Source of the DNA: an uncultured Helicobacter sp.
GTDB lineage: Bacteria > Campylobacterota > Campylobacteria > Campylobacterales > Helicobacteraceae
DNA length: 15,398 nt
Direction: 5' to 3'
Assembly (NCBI GenBank): GCA_944325475.1
Contig: CALVAF010000007.1
Location: forward strand, 1-15,398
The translations under genes and the position numbers were made by a program. The notes under the pieces are model-generated. The model did not search any database and was not told the DNA's origin. It saw nothing but the letters and a program-made list of their open reading frames with translations. Shown in pieces: positions 1 to 8,459 of the stretch. How positions within the stretch are numbered: the stretch's first letter is position 1; every line of letters starts with the position of its first letter.

Positions 1-1518
1 CTCTTTTGTAGGAATCCCATCAGGCAGCTCCCCCACAAATCCACTTGAAGCAATGGCTAGGTATTTATCCACCATAATCTTACCCTTACCAATCTCAATT
101 TCTTTGAGTAAAATCTGGTATTCATCAGGGGCGAGATTCAAATCATCTCTTAAATGCACCATAGGGACTAAGATTCCATATTCTGTTGCCATAGTCTTAC
201 GAATCGCCCTAATCTTATTGACAAGCTCCCCACCTTGAGTGGGGTCGGCAAACTTGATAAGCTGATAGCCAAGCCCCACACGCAAAATCTTAACTTTCAA
301 AGCCTTATCAATCTCGGCTTCCTCTCGCTTTTTACGCTCTTCTTCACTCTCTTGGGGCTGGGGTTTTGGAGCTACTTGCTGTGCATTTTGCGGGGTTTGC
401 CCTGCTTTCTGAGCTGGTCTTTGAGGGAGAGTGGCAGACTTGTCTTCTGCCTCTTTTTTACGCACTTTTTGGAAGAGAGATTCAAGGTATTTCCACACTT
501 CCCCTTCCTTTTGCTTGTTTAAAAGCAGGGCTAAAGACAAAAACAATAATCCAACAAACCCCAAAGAAAGCGTAGGAAGCCCGGGCACAAGGGCAAACAT
601 CAGCAAAATACAACCCACAATCATTAAAGTTTTGGATTCATTAATGAGCTGGTCAATGATACCAGAGGCGAAATTCTCTCCTTCTTTGCTAAAACGCGTA
701 ACAATAATACCTGTCGCTGTTGAAACGATTAATGCTGGAAGTTGCGAGACTAGCCCATCACCAATAGTAAGAATTGTAAAGGTAGAAGCCGCATCTGCCA
801 CGCTCATATCTTTTTGGAACACCCCGATTAAAAATCCACCAATGATATTAATAAGCGTGATGATGATTCCAGCAATCGCATCGCCTTTGACAAATTTATT
901 CGCACCATCCATAGAACCATAAAAATCTGCTTCAGCGGCTAACTCATCACGTCTTGCCTTCGCCTCTTCTTGACCAATTAATCCGGTATTTAAATCCGCA
1001 TCAATCGCCATTTGTTTCCCCGGCATCGCATCAAGTGTGAATCTCGCCTTGACCTCTGAAACCCTTGTAGAACCATTTGTAACCACCATGAAATTAATAA
1101 TGACTAAAATCACAAATAAAATGATTCCAATCACATAATTTCCGCCCACGACAAACTGCCCAAATGCTGTGATAATATCACTTACTGCTTCAGGTCCCAA
1201 ATGCCCATTACTTAAAATCATTCTTGTTGTAGCAATATTTAATGAAAGCCTAAAAAGCGTGACAATCAAAAGCAATGTTGGAAAAGCCGAAAAATCCGTA
1301 GGTTTTTTGACATAAAGAGAAATTAAAATAATTAATGCCGATAAGGCAATGGAAATGGCAAGGAAAAAATCCAAAAGTCCGCTAGGAAGTGGGACGATGA
1401 TGATAGTCAAAATAGCAACAATGAAAAAAACAACCGTTAAGTCTTTAGAACCCGTTAGTTGCGATAAAAAAGGCGAAATTTTGCTAAAAAAAGAAGCTTT
1501 TTGTCCTGCTTGTGCCAT
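1..1518 (-). CDS. flhA: Flagellar biosynthesis protein FlhA (partial, C-terminal end outside the window)
   Basis: FlhA is the large inner-membrane component of the flagellar type III export apparatus; its cytoplasmic domain forms a ring that receives chaperone-substrate complexes. The frame is open from an ATG at 1518-1516 to the window edge and gives 506 residues, against roughly 690-730 for whole family members, so about 200 C-terminal residues are missing. Seen: hydrophobic segments spread over residues about 28-140 and 210-335; the highly conserved loop around residues 148-215 with NGSTRVSEVKARF, LDAMPGKQMAIDADLNTG and FYGSMDGANKFVKGDAIAG; then a Lys/Gln/Pro/Glu-rich linker at about 350-402 before the start of the soluble domain (KVKILRVGLGYQLI). 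The start is preceded by GGAG at 1523-1526, only 4 nt from the ATG. It is divergent from rpsO. Family assignment is very secure; the only limit is truncation by the window. Confidence 0.97.
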   Translation of the reverse strand, partial: MAQAGQKASFFSKISPFLSQLTGSKDLTVVFFIVAILTIIIVPLPSGLLDFFLAISIALSALIILISLYVKKPTDFSAFPTLLLIVTLFRLSLNIATTRMILSNGHLGPEAVSDIITAFGQFVVGGNYVIGIILFVILVIINFMVVTNGSTRVSEVKARFTLDAMPGKQMAIDADLNTGLIGQEEAKARRDELAAEADFYGSMDGANKFVKGDAIAGIIITLINIIGGFLIGVFQKDMSVADAASTFTILTIGDGLVSQLPALIVSTATGIIVTRFSKEGENFASGIIDQLINESKTLMIVGCILLMFALVPGLPTLSLGFVGLLFLSLALLLNKQKEGEVWKYLESLFQKVRKKEAEDKSATLPQRPAQKAGQTPQNAQQVAPKPQPQESEEERKKREEAEIDKALKVKILRVGLGYQLIKFADPTQGGELVNKIRAIRKTMATEYGILVPMVHLRDDLNLAPDEYQILLKEIEIGKGKIMVDKYLAIASSGFVGELPDGIPTKE

Positions 1519-1549
1519 TCCACTCCAAACTTAGAAAAATAAGTTTGTA

Positions 1550-1555
1550 ATTTTA
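1550..1555 (-). promoter_or_regulatory. Possible -10 box for flhA
   Basis: On the minus strand TAAAAT lies 31 nt upstream of the flhA ATG in a very AT-rich stretch, which would give a leader of about 25 nt containing the GGAG ribosome site. There is no TG extension and no clear -35, so this is a weak call. Confidence 0.3.
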
Positions 1556-1618
1556 ATCGTTTTTACCCAATAAAATCAATTAATTTTTAAGAAAAATTAG
1601 CTTTTTTCAAAAAAGTTA

Positions 1619-1627
1619 TGCTAAAAT
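1619..1627 (+). promoter_or_regulatory. Extended -10 promoter of rpsO
   Basis: TGC-TAAAAT is a good extended -10 element of the Campylobacterota sigma-70 type, downstream of an A/T-tract-rich region with no obvious -35. Transcription would start near 1634 and leave a leader of about 32 nt before the rpsO ATG. Assignment is by motif and position only. Confidence 0.6.
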
Positions 1628-1653
1628 TCCACCTTTGTATTTTAATACCAATC

Positions 1654-1660
1654 AGGAGGT
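1654..1660 (+). promoter_or_regulatory. Strong ribosome binding site that fixes the rpsO start
   Basis: AGGAGGT ends 5 nt before the ATG at 1666. It is the best Shine-Dalgarno in the window and rules out the upstream in-frame ATG at 1618, which has no such site and overlaps the -10 box. Confidence 0.85.
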
Positions 1661-1665
1661 CTATT

Positions 1666-1941
1666 ATGGCTCAAGATTCGGCGAAAAAAAGAGAAATTAC
1701 TTCTGCTTTTGCTAGAAATCCACAGGATACAGGATCTGTTGAAGTGCAAGTGGCACTTTTAAGCGATAGAATCAAAACTCTAACGCAGCATTTAAAAGCA
1801 AATCAAAAAGACCATTCTAGTCGCTTAGGTTTGCGAAAAATTGTCTCTCATAGAAAGCGATTGCTTAGCTATCTTAAAAGAAAAGATTTCAAACGTTATG
1901 CGACTTTGATTGAAAAATTGGGTTTAAAAGACAGAGGTTAA
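1666..1941 (+). CDS. rpsO: 30S ribosomal protein S15
   Basis: S15 binds the central domain of 16S rRNA early in small-subunit assembly and contributes to a bridge with the 50S subunit. The protein is 91 residues, the normal family size (about 89-90). It carries the expected features in order: the DTGSVEVQVALLSDRI region (residues about 19-34), LTQHLKANQKDHSSRLGLRKIVSHRKRLLSYLKRKD (about 37-72, rich in RNA-binding His, Arg and Lys), and the Y..LI..LGL C-terminus. The ATG at 1666 was chosen because of the AGGAGGT site and because it yields the standard N-terminus (MAQDSAKKREI). An extension to 1618 would add 16 hydrophobic residues unknown in S15. It is a single-gene unit divergent from flhA and convergent with recG. 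Whether S15 represses its own mRNA here, as in E. coli, cannot be read from this short leader. Confidence 0.98.
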   Translation: MAQDSAKKREITSAFARNPQDTGSVEVQVALLSDRIKTLTQHLKANQKDHSSRLGLRKIVSHRKRLLSYLKRKDFKRYATLIEKLGLKDRG

Positions 1942-1950
1942 TTTCTGTCT
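1929..1950. terminator. Hairpin across the rpsO and recG stop codons, possible bidirectional terminator
   Basis: AGACAGA (1929-1935) and TCTGTCT (1944-1950) form a perfect 7-bp stem, extendable by two G-U pairs on the plus strand. On the minus strand the stem is followed by a short T run (CTTTT), so it suits the end of the recG transcript better than that of rpsO, where the downstream sequence is AATTCCC. The hairpin covers both the rpsO TAA (1939-1941) and the recG TAG (1949-1951), which leave only 7 nt between the genes. The stem is short and GC-poor, so termination strength is uncertain. Confidence 0.45.
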
Positions 1951-3781
1951 AATTCCCTTCATTTGACACTTCTTTTAATGCTTTTTTAGCCATTGCAACT
2001 ACCTTTTCATCACTACCTAGATTAACCCATTCAAACTGCTTTCCACTTTGTTGCTCACCACTTAGCAAATCCCCACTATTGCGATATTCCAAATCCATTT
2101 GCGCAATTTCAAACCCACTTTGAATCTGACAAAACCGCTTCAAACGCTCATTTTTGCCTTGATTGGAATACAAAAAACAATATCCCTTTAGTCCATTCCT
2201 ACTCACTCGCCCACGTAGCTGATGCAGTGTTGCTAACCCCAATCGCTCCGCCCCAACAATCACAATACTAGAGAGATTTGGCAAGGAGATTCCCACCTCC
2301 ACCACCGTTGTGGCAAGCAAAATATTGCCCTTATCTCTAAACTCCTCTAGCACCTCCTCTTTTGCTTTATCCTTGCCATGTGTTACATAAACCCCATTAA
2401 AATACCGCCTCCAAAACTCCTCGCCCTCCCTCAAAGACAGATAATCCATTTTTTCACTCTCTTCTACTAAAGGATAGATAATTAAAATTTGGTGTTTTAG
2501 GGAAATCTCTCTTTGGATATGAGCGATAAGCTCCTTAAAATCAGCTTTAGAAATCACTTTTGAAGTAATGTCTTTAGCAAAAGGCAAATCACGAATAAAA
2601 CTAAAATCCAAAAATTCTGATTCAATCATTGCTAAAGTCCTAGGAATTGGCGTAGCAGAGAATTGCAAAATATGCGGTCTTTTTTGGTTTTCCTCAAACA
2701 TTCGCTCCAAAGTATTCCTCTGTGCTGTCCCAAATCGATGCTGCTCATCAACCATTACTAAAGCAAAATTTTGCATTTTTTGATACAGCAACGCATGAGT
2801 CCCTATCACAAAATCACTCTGTTCCAAATCCCCTATTTTAGACTTTTGCGTCCATAATGCCACACTCATGTGTTGGGGTAAATATTTTTGACTTTCATTA
2901 TAAATTTGTTTGGCTAGAATCGAAGTTGGCACCATTAACGCACTTCTTTTGGGGTATGCCATAAGCACACTAGCAAAAATCACCATTGTTTTACCACAGC
3001 CCACATCACCCACAATCACACGCCTTGCAGACTTACTGGAGTTAAGAGCGCTAGAAATTTCTAAAATTGCCCCTTCCTGCCCTTTAGTAAGCTTAAAAGG
3101 AAGACTCTTCTGCCATGCCCTAAAATCCCCTTGAAGCGGGCAAATGCTAGGAAATTCAACCTTTTTACTTCTAAGCTTTCGCATATACTCATAAATCTCA
3201 ACAAACTTTAACGCCTCCAAACTCCTCCCAAAAAAGCCATGATTGCGGCTATATTCCATAAAAAATTCCAAATTGGGCTGAAAAATCAAAAGCAGTGATT
3301 CTAAAATCTCTAAAGGCACATTAGAATAGCTTTGAGAGAAAAATGGCAAATCCAAAGTTGCCACAAAATCCTTCAGTAGCAAATCCTTAGCACCTCTAAC
3401 TTGAAAATTAGGCAAAATCTTTCCTGTTTGTTTCACAACCTTGGGTTGAATCACACTGATAAATCCACCTTGAATCTGCACCTTCCCGCTCACAATAAGC
3501 TTCTCCCCAACCCTAAAAATCGCTCGATGATAAGCTTTGGCATGGAAAATAACAAGCTCGATTTCTTTTTTTAATAATGGTGCATAGCACAGCACTTTTG
3601 TATTTTTAAAACTAGAATACCTTAGAATCTCCACTTCCAAAACCACCTGTGTGTTTGGGATTAACTCATGGGATAAAAGGGTGTTTGTGTAGCCTTTTGG
3701 GGTGAATTTCAAAACCAAATCAAAAAGGGTTTTGATTCCTAACTTTTGGATATTTTGGGGGAGCAGTGTGGGCAGATTCAA
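1949..3781 (-). CDS. recG: ATP-dependent DNA helicase RecG
   Basis: RecG is a superfamily 2 helicase that reverses stalled replication forks and branch-migrates Holliday junctions. The 610-residue product is shorter than the roughly 690 of E. coli RecG, mainly in the N-terminal wedge/OB part (residues about 1-215). Seen: Walker A GDVGCGKT (258-265), the DEQH box in VDEQHRFG (345-348), motif III SATPIPRT (375-382), motif V region TTVVEVGISLPN (491-502), and motif VI QLRGRVSRNG (521-530). The usual C-terminal RecG signature follows as YRNSGDLLSGEQQSG (566-580). The start is a TTG that shares bases with the TGA stop of the upstream M16 gene (TTGA, 4-nt overlap), so translation is probably coupled. 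It is the last gene of the bamA operon and ends at a hairpin shared with rpsO. Identification is secure; the exact start is less so. Confidence 0.96.
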   Translation of the reverse strand: MNLPTLLPQNIQKLGIKTLFDLVLKFTPKGYTNTLLSHELIPNTQVVLEVEILRYSSFKNTKVLCYAPLLKKEIELVIFHAKAYHRAIFRVGEKLIVSGKVQIQGGFISVIQPKVVKQTGKILPNFQVRGAKDLLLKDFVATLDLPFFSQSYSNVPLEILESLLLIFQPNLEFFMEYSRNHGFFGRSLEALKFVEIYEYMRKLRSKKVEFPSICPLQGDFRAWQKSLPFKLTKGQEGAILEISSALNSSKSARRVIVGDVGCGKTMVIFASVLMAYPKRSALMVPTSILAKQIYNESQKYLPQHMSVALWTQKSKIGDLEQSDFVIGTHALLYQKMQNFALVMVDEQHRFGTAQRNTLERMFEENQKRPHILQFSATPIPRTLAMIESEFLDFSFIRDLPFAKDITSKVISKADFKELIAHIQREISLKHQILIIYPLVEESEKMDYLSLREGEEFWRRYFNGVYVTHGKDKAKEEVLEEFRDKGNILLATTVVEVGISLPNLSSIVIVGAERLGLATLHQLRGRVSRNGLKGYCFLYSNQGKNERLKRFCQIQSGFEIAQMDLEYRNSGDLLSGEQQSGKQFEWVNLGSDEKVVAMAKKALKEVSNEGN

Positions 3782-5073
3782 TCTGCACTCACCACGCTAA
3801 AAGTCAGCTCTGTAATCTCCTTATGGGATTTGATATAGTCATTGACTTCTTTTAAAGTGAGGTTTTCAATCGCTTCTAAAACCTGTGTATTAAAATCCAA
3901 AGGAAGTCCTTTATGGTAGTTGCCAAATGCAGTTCCAAGCCTTTGAAAAATCGTTTCATTCCTTAAAGGTTCACTGCCTAAAAAATACTGCTTTGCTTCT
4001 TTAAGTTCTTCCTCGCTAATCCCTTTTGCAACAAACTCATTAACCACTTCTTGCACGAGATTTTGTGCCTCTTTTTCATTTTTTAAGCTCGTCTGCAAAT
4101 AACCTTTTGCATAAGAAGAAATCTTTCCCGCTTCTAGCCGCATCACAGCTGAATACGCCAAGCCTCGCTTCACACGCACTTCTTCCATCATACGACTCCC
4201 AAAGCCACTACCTCCAAGCACAAAGGAAGCGACTTTAATTAATGCACTTTCTTTTTGGAGATTCTCCACCTTTAATGGCGCACCAAAATAAATATAAGCC
4301 TGTTTAGTCTCCTTAATTTGTCGCTTAATTTGAGACTTGCCACTTGCCACAATGGGCGTGATTTCCACAGAATCACCCACTGGTAAAATCTGCAAGAGTT
4401 TTTTTAAACTCTGCATCATTTTGGTATAATCCACATCGCCCCCCACAATCACGATAGCCGATTTGAGATTCACAAACTTATGATAAAAACTCTCCACTTC
4501 TTCTAAAGTTATTTGTGCTAAAGTCTCTTTTGTCCCACTTAGAGGGTGTTCTAATGGACTTCCTTGAAACAGCATCTCATTTAAAGCACGATTAGCCTGA
4601 TAGTCAAAGTCATTTTCTTTTTCTAAAATTCCAATGAGTGAATTTTCCTTAACCTTATCCAAAGTCTTTTGCGTGAAATTTGGATTTTCCATCAAATCTT
4701 TTAAGTATTTTAATCCACTCTCTTGCTCCTTACTCATTCCACTAAGCGTAAAACTCATTGTCTCTAGCCCACTCCCCACACTTAAAGATAATGCCTTCTC
4801 CTCTAGCTTTTGTGAGAATCTAGTAACCCCAAGCTTTTGTGTGCCTTCATTTAAAAGCGAGCTGGTTACATCGGATAATCCATAGTTTTTTTGGTTGCTA
4901 ATCCCACCTGCACCCTTAAAAACAATCTGAACAAAAAACAAAGGAAGTTGGGAATTTTTTTCATATAAAACTGGAATCTCCACGCCCTTAACTTCCATTT
5001 TTTTTAATTCTACTGCCATTAAAAATCCTTTTACCAATAATAAACTTAAAAAAATCGCTAAGATTTGTTTCAT
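3778..5073 (-). CDS. M16 family peptidase-like protein without the zinc-binding motif (YmxG/PqqE-like), exported
   Basis: The 431-residue product has the two-domain M16 fold: an N-terminal M16 domain (about 25-170) and an M16_C domain (about 185-365). Residues 4-20 are hydrophobic and a cleavage site is plausible after Ala20 (FLMA), so it is probably periplasmic. The inverted zinc motif HxxEH should follow the conserved Gly-Leu near residue 65, but the sequence there reads GLSDVTSSLLNEG, with Asp68, Ser71 and Ser72 in place of His, Glu and His. The C-terminal Arg and Tyr (SRMMEEV, Arg294; GLAYS, Tyr307) are retained. In bacterial M16B heterodimers one subunit carries HxxEH and the other this R/Y pair, so I infer a non-catalytic partner that needs a second M16 protein encoded elsewhere. 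It starts 3 nt after the mqnC stop, with GGAG at 5086-5089. From memory, H. pylori also has an M16 gene beside bamA-mqnC. Confidence 0.88.
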   Translation of the reverse strand: MKQILAIFLSLLLVKGFLMAVELKKMEVKGVEIPVLYEKNSQLPLFFVQIVFKGAGGISNQKNYGLSDVTSSLLNEGTQKLGVTRFSQKLEEKALSLSVGSGLETMSFTLSGMSKEQESGLKYLKDLMENPNFTQKTLDKVKENSLIGILEKENDFDYQANRALNEMLFQGSPLEHPLSGTKETLAQITLEEVESFYHKFVNLKSAIVIVGGDVDYTKMMQSLKKLLQILPVGDSVEITPIVASGKSQIKRQIKETKQAYIYFGAPLKVENLQKESALIKVASFVLGGSGFGSRMMEEVRVKRGLAYSAVMRLEAGKISSYAKGYLQTSLKNEKEAQNLVQEVVNEFVAKGISEEELKEAKQYFLGSEPLRNETIFQRLGTAFGNYHKGLPLDFNTQVLEAIENLTLKEVNDYIKSHKEITELTFSVVSAD

Positions 5074-5076
5074 TAC

Positions 5077-6168
5077 TTAAAAAGTCTCCAAGATATCATA
5101 CGCCGTGTTGCGTTTAGCTGGAATCTCCCCAATATCCTTAATTAAAGAAACCATTTCGGCTTGATTCATCGAGTTTCTAGCACCTGCTGCTGACACGACA
5201 TTTTCCTCCATCATCGTGCTACCCAAATCATTTGCCCCAAAAAGTAAGGCAAGCTGCCCGATATAAGAGCCTTGCGTCACCCAGCTGCTTTGGATATTTT
5301 GAAAATTATCCAAAAAGATTCGACTGCAAGCCAAAAGCCTCAAATAGCGGTTTGATGAAGCTTTATGCAAATTGGGAAACTCCTTTTGTAGAGGTGTGAA
5401 AGCAGGCTGAAAACTCCACAAAATAAATGCTCTAAAGCCATTTGTTTCATCTTGGAGATTGCGGATTCTCTCCCAATGCTCAATAATATCTAAATCATTC
5501 TCAACACTCCCAAACATCATTGTAGCCGTGCTTCTTATACCGATTTTATGGGCTTCTCTATGCACCTCTATCCACTCATCGCTATCGAGCTTCTTAGGCG
5601 CTATCACATCACGCACCCTATCGCTTAGTATCTCCGCTCCTGCTCCCGGAATTGATGCAAGCCCGCATTTTTGAAGCCTTTGTAACACCTCGCTAATGGA
5701 AATTTTAGAGATTTTAGCAATGTAATTAATCTCAATAGCTGAAAACCCATGCACCGTGATTTGCGGATATTTTTGGGAAATATGCGACACCAAATCCTCA
5801 TACCATTCTATTTTCAAGCTTGGATGCACTCCGCCTTGAAAGAGAATCTGTGTACCACCAATGGCTAACAATTCCTCGATTTTTTTATCGATTTCTTCAA
5901 AGCTTAAAATATAAGTCTCACTCTCATTGATTCGGCGTTTAAACGCACAAAACTTGCAATCCACCCAACAAATATTTGTGTAATTGATATTCCTATCTAC
6001 CACAAAAGTCGTGAGATTATCTGGGTGCAAAGTCTGCTTAATCTTAAAAGCCCGTTCCCCAAGCTCCTTTAAAGACGCATTTTGCATTAAATCCAAAATC
6101 TCTTCCCTACTCACTCGCGGAATCTTAACCCTAACCACCGCTCTATCTAGTTTCTCTTGCATTGTCAT
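5077..6168 (-). CDS. mqnC: Cyclic dehypoxanthine futalosine synthase (radical SAM)
   Basis: MqnC carries out the radical-SAM cyclisation of dehypoxanthine futalosine to its cyclic form in the futalosine pathway to menaquinone, the respiratory quinone of Campylobacterota. The 363-residue product has the 4Fe-4S cluster motif CxxxCxxC at Cys67, Cys71 and Cys74 (TNICWVDCKFCAFKR), then the family-typical ILFQGGVHPSLKIEWYED, VHGFSAIEI, GAGAEILSDRVRD and ILWSFQPAFTPL. The last segments separate it from the related MqnE. The open frame extends upstream to 6228, but that extension lies inside the bamA coding region; the ATG at 6168, 1 nt after the bamA stop, gives the expected N-terminus (a second ATG at 6162 is equally possible). 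It is the second gene of the bamA operon. The pathway's prenyltransferase candidate mqnP is also in this window but in another operon. Confidence 0.94.
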   Translation of the reverse strand: MTMQEKLDRAVVRVKIPRVSREEILDLMQNASLKELGERAFKIKQTLHPDNLTTFVVDRNINYTNICWVDCKFCAFKRRINESETYILSFEEIDKKIEELLAIGGTQILFQGGVHPSLKIEWYEDLVSHISQKYPQITVHGFSAIEINYIAKISKISISEVLQRLQKCGLASIPGAGAEILSDRVRDVIAPKKLDSDEWIEVHREAHKIGIRSTATMMFGSVENDLDIIEHWERIRNLQDETNGFRAFILWSFQPAFTPLQKEFPNLHKASSNRYLRLLACSRIFLDNFQNIQSSWVTQGSYIGQLALLFGANDLGSTMMEENVVSAAGARNSMNQAEMVSLIKDIGEIPAKRNTAYDILETF

Positions 6169-6169
6169 C

Positions 6170-8422
6170 TTAAAATCTCTGTCCCATAGTAAATTCAAAA
6201 GAAGAAGTGTCATCGCCCCTTTTAGCATCTAATGCTTTGGGGATAATAAAAGTAATTGCCCCAATGGGTGAAATCCACTCTAACGCCACTCCCACAGAAC
6301 TACGTTGAATCTGCGTGAGTTTATCCTCACCTAGCATACCATAATCATAAAACGCACTCACTCGCATTTGCACTGTCTCAAAAAGCCCATAGCTTAACTC
6401 CACCGAGCCATAAAGTGTTTGATTCCCACCAATCCTCACACCATAACTATCACGTGGCGTTACAGAATTAGTTTGAAAACCTCTTAAGGAATTCACACCC
6501 CCTAAGTAGAATCGCTCATTAATAGGCACATAGCCATTATTTGCAATATATCCAAACTTAGAGCGGAATCGAAACACCAAATCCAAATCCGTCCAGTCTT
6601 CTAAGGATTTAAAATAATGCAAACTCCCAAAATACTTCCAAAACTCCGCATCACCACCAATTCCAGCATATTCCAAAGAAGCACTAATTTTCCAGCCATT
6701 TTTGGGGAAAAAGTAAGAATCGGTATTATCAAAATATAAGCCCGGAATTACAGAAGATTTGACATATTCTCCCATATAATAGCGGCTATAAAAAGGGTTA
6801 TCAAACTCTGAAAGCTCAGATTTTTGGTAAGTGTAGCCCATATTCACCTCAAATGCGTCGGTGATTTTGCGCCCGCCTACTAAGCTAAAGCCTTGCGTGA
6901 TTTCACGATAATCATAATTCACATAATCAGTTTGGTAAATATCAGTTGAGAGGCTATAATCGCTATCTAAAACCGCAGGGTTATAGAGATTAAGCCGATA
7001 AGAAGTTGAAATCTCACTTTTATCAAAATAAAGCCCCGCTGTTAAGCCTGTCCCAAAGATATTTCTATCTTTGATAGATGCACTCCCCATTAATCCATCA
7101 TAGCTTCCATACCCCACACCAAAGGTAAATTCCCCCGTCTTTCCCTCTTTGATATTCACAAGCAAATCGATATTTTCCTCATCGATACGTTTTTCTTCAA
7201 TCTCCACACTATCAAAGCCACCCGTTCTCATAATCGCATTTTTAGAACGTTGAATCTTACTCATTTCATATTGGTCCCCAGGGGCTAGTAGCACATTTCT
7301 GCGAATCACCCTATCAAGTGTCTTAGAATTCCCAGAAATCAAGACATCACGCACCTTTACCTTTTTGCCCGGTTGGATATAATAAATCACTCGCACTTCT
7401 GCGTCGTCTTGATTCTTATCCAAATCTGGTGTTACGCGCGCAAAGGCATAGCCCAAATCGCCAATTTTGTATTTGAGCTCCTCGACATCTCTACGCATTG
7501 TGCTAATATTAAAATCTTTCCCCTCCTTTAAACGCACCACATCATAAAGCTCCTCTATCCCAATCACATCTTCTTCTAAGACAATATCCACTTCAGAAAC
7601 CTTATAAAGTTGTCCCTCTTTGATATAAAAATCCAGCTCGGCATTATAGGTTGTGAAATCTGTCCGCAAAAAAGGCGTATTCACTTGTGCGTCCAAAAAG
7701 CCCTTTTGCATATACAAATCGCGAATTCTAAGTGCGTCATTTTCGATTTCATTAATCTGTAATTTACCACTATTAAATCCCCACATCCAACCTAAAAAAT
7801 CACGTTCTTTATTTGCCGTTACAGATTCAAGACGTGAGACTTTTAACTCCTCTCTACCATAATAATTAGCCTTTCTGATAATAATCTCTTCGCCCTTATT
7901 AATCTCTAAGGTAACTTTGAGCGCATTTTGTGAGATTTCTTCAGTTTTGACTTCCACAACGGTGTCATAAAAACCTTGTGTTTCCAATAAAGAAATGATT
8001 CTTTTGCGGGTGTTAGCAATTTTAATCTCATCATAAACATCACCCTTTTTAAGCCCGATTTCTTGGTTGATGACAGACTGCTCTTTCCCAGCACCATAAC
8101 CACTTACAACCAAACTTGCAATCACAGGCTTTTCAACAAAATGATAGGTCAAGATTCCGGTTTCTTCTGTCACCCAAATGTCTTTAAAATACCCCTGCTC
8201 ATAAAATCTCATAATACTTTTATTAATGCCCTCAATATCCATTACTGCATTGATTTTAATTTGTGCAATCTCATTAGCAATTAAAGGAGAAATATAGTTT
8301 AACCCTTCATAACGAATCTCTTTAATGATTGGTAATTCTGCTGCTTGCAAATTAGCCGATAAGGTAGTTGATAAGGCAAAGGCTGCCACTGCAAAGGATA
8401 ATGTCTTTGGGAAGAATGTCAT
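6170..8422 (-). CDS. bamA: Outer membrane protein assembly factor BamA
   Basis: BamA is the essential Omp85-family protein that folds and inserts beta-barrel proteins into the outer membrane. The 750-residue product begins with a signal peptide (hydrophobic 8-22, likely cleavage after LQAA near residue 28). Five POTRA domains follow at about 32-98, 99-176, 177-268, 269-350 and 353-426, then a 16-strand barrel from about 430. The barrel has the Omp85 lid-loop motif as LRGF (646-649; VRGF/Y in many relatives), and the chain ends in phenylalanine (MGQRF), the usual outer membrane beta-signal. The ATG at 8422 has AAGGTG at 8433-8438 as ribosome site and a TATAAT at 8460-8465. It heads the operon with mqnC, M16 and recG and is divergent from tyrA, an arrangement I recall from C. 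jejuni. Confidence 0.97.
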   Translation of the reverse strand: MTFFPKTLSFAVAAFALSTTLSANLQAAELPIIKEIRYEGLNYISPLIANEIAQIKINAVMDIEGINKSIMRFYEQGYFKDIWVTEETGILTYHFVEKPVIASLVVSGYGAGKEQSVINQEIGLKKGDVYDEIKIANTRKRIISLLETQGFYDTVVEVKTEEISQNALKVTLEINKGEEIIIRKANYYGREELKVSRLESVTANKERDFLGWMWGFNSGKLQINEIENDALRIRDLYMQKGFLDAQVNTPFLRTDFTTYNAELDFYIKEGQLYKVSEVDIVLEEDVIGIEELYDVVRLKEGKDFNISTMRRDVEELKYKIGDLGYAFARVTPDLDKNQDDAEVRVIYYIQPGKKVKVRDVLISGNSKTLDRVIRRNVLLAPGDQYEMSKIQRSKNAIMRTGGFDSVEIEEKRIDEENIDLLVNIKEGKTGEFTFGVGYGSYDGLMGSASIKDRNIFGTGLTAGLYFDKSEISTSYRLNLYNPAVLDSDYSLSTDIYQTDYVNYDYREITQGFSLVGGRKITDAFEVNMGYTYQKSELSEFDNPFYSRYYMGEYVKSSVIPGLYFDNTDSYFFPKNGWKISASLEYAGIGGDAEFWKYFGSLHYFKSLEDWTDLDLVFRFRSKFGYIANNGYVPINERFYLGGVNSLRGFQTNSVTPRDSYGVRIGGNQTLYGSVELSYGLFETVQMRVSAFYDYGMLGEDKLTQIQRSSVGVALEWISPIGAITFIIPKALDAKRGDDTSSFEFTMGQRF

Positions 8423-8459
8423 TGTTTTTTTACACCTTGTAATTATAAAAATTTTTGGG

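Noticed and set aside
235..522. 95-residue hydrophobic plus-strand open frame
   Set aside because: Antisense to the FlhA linker and soluble domain; the hydrophobic look comes from reading Lys/Glu-rich codons on the other strand.
431..922. 163-residue plus-strand open frame
   Set aside because: It is the antisense of the conserved FlhA membrane region, has no ribosome site, and its residues show no protein-like pattern of their own.
1618..1665. 16-residue N-terminal extension of S15
   Set aside because: The upstream ATG lies within the -10 box and has no ribosome site, while AGGAGGT precedes the ATG at 1666 that gives the standard S15 N-terminus.
6169..6228. 20-residue N-terminal extension of MqnC
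   Set aside because: It overlaps the bamA 3' end in another frame, is not needed for family length, and the ATG at 6168 or 6162 gives a normal MqnC start.
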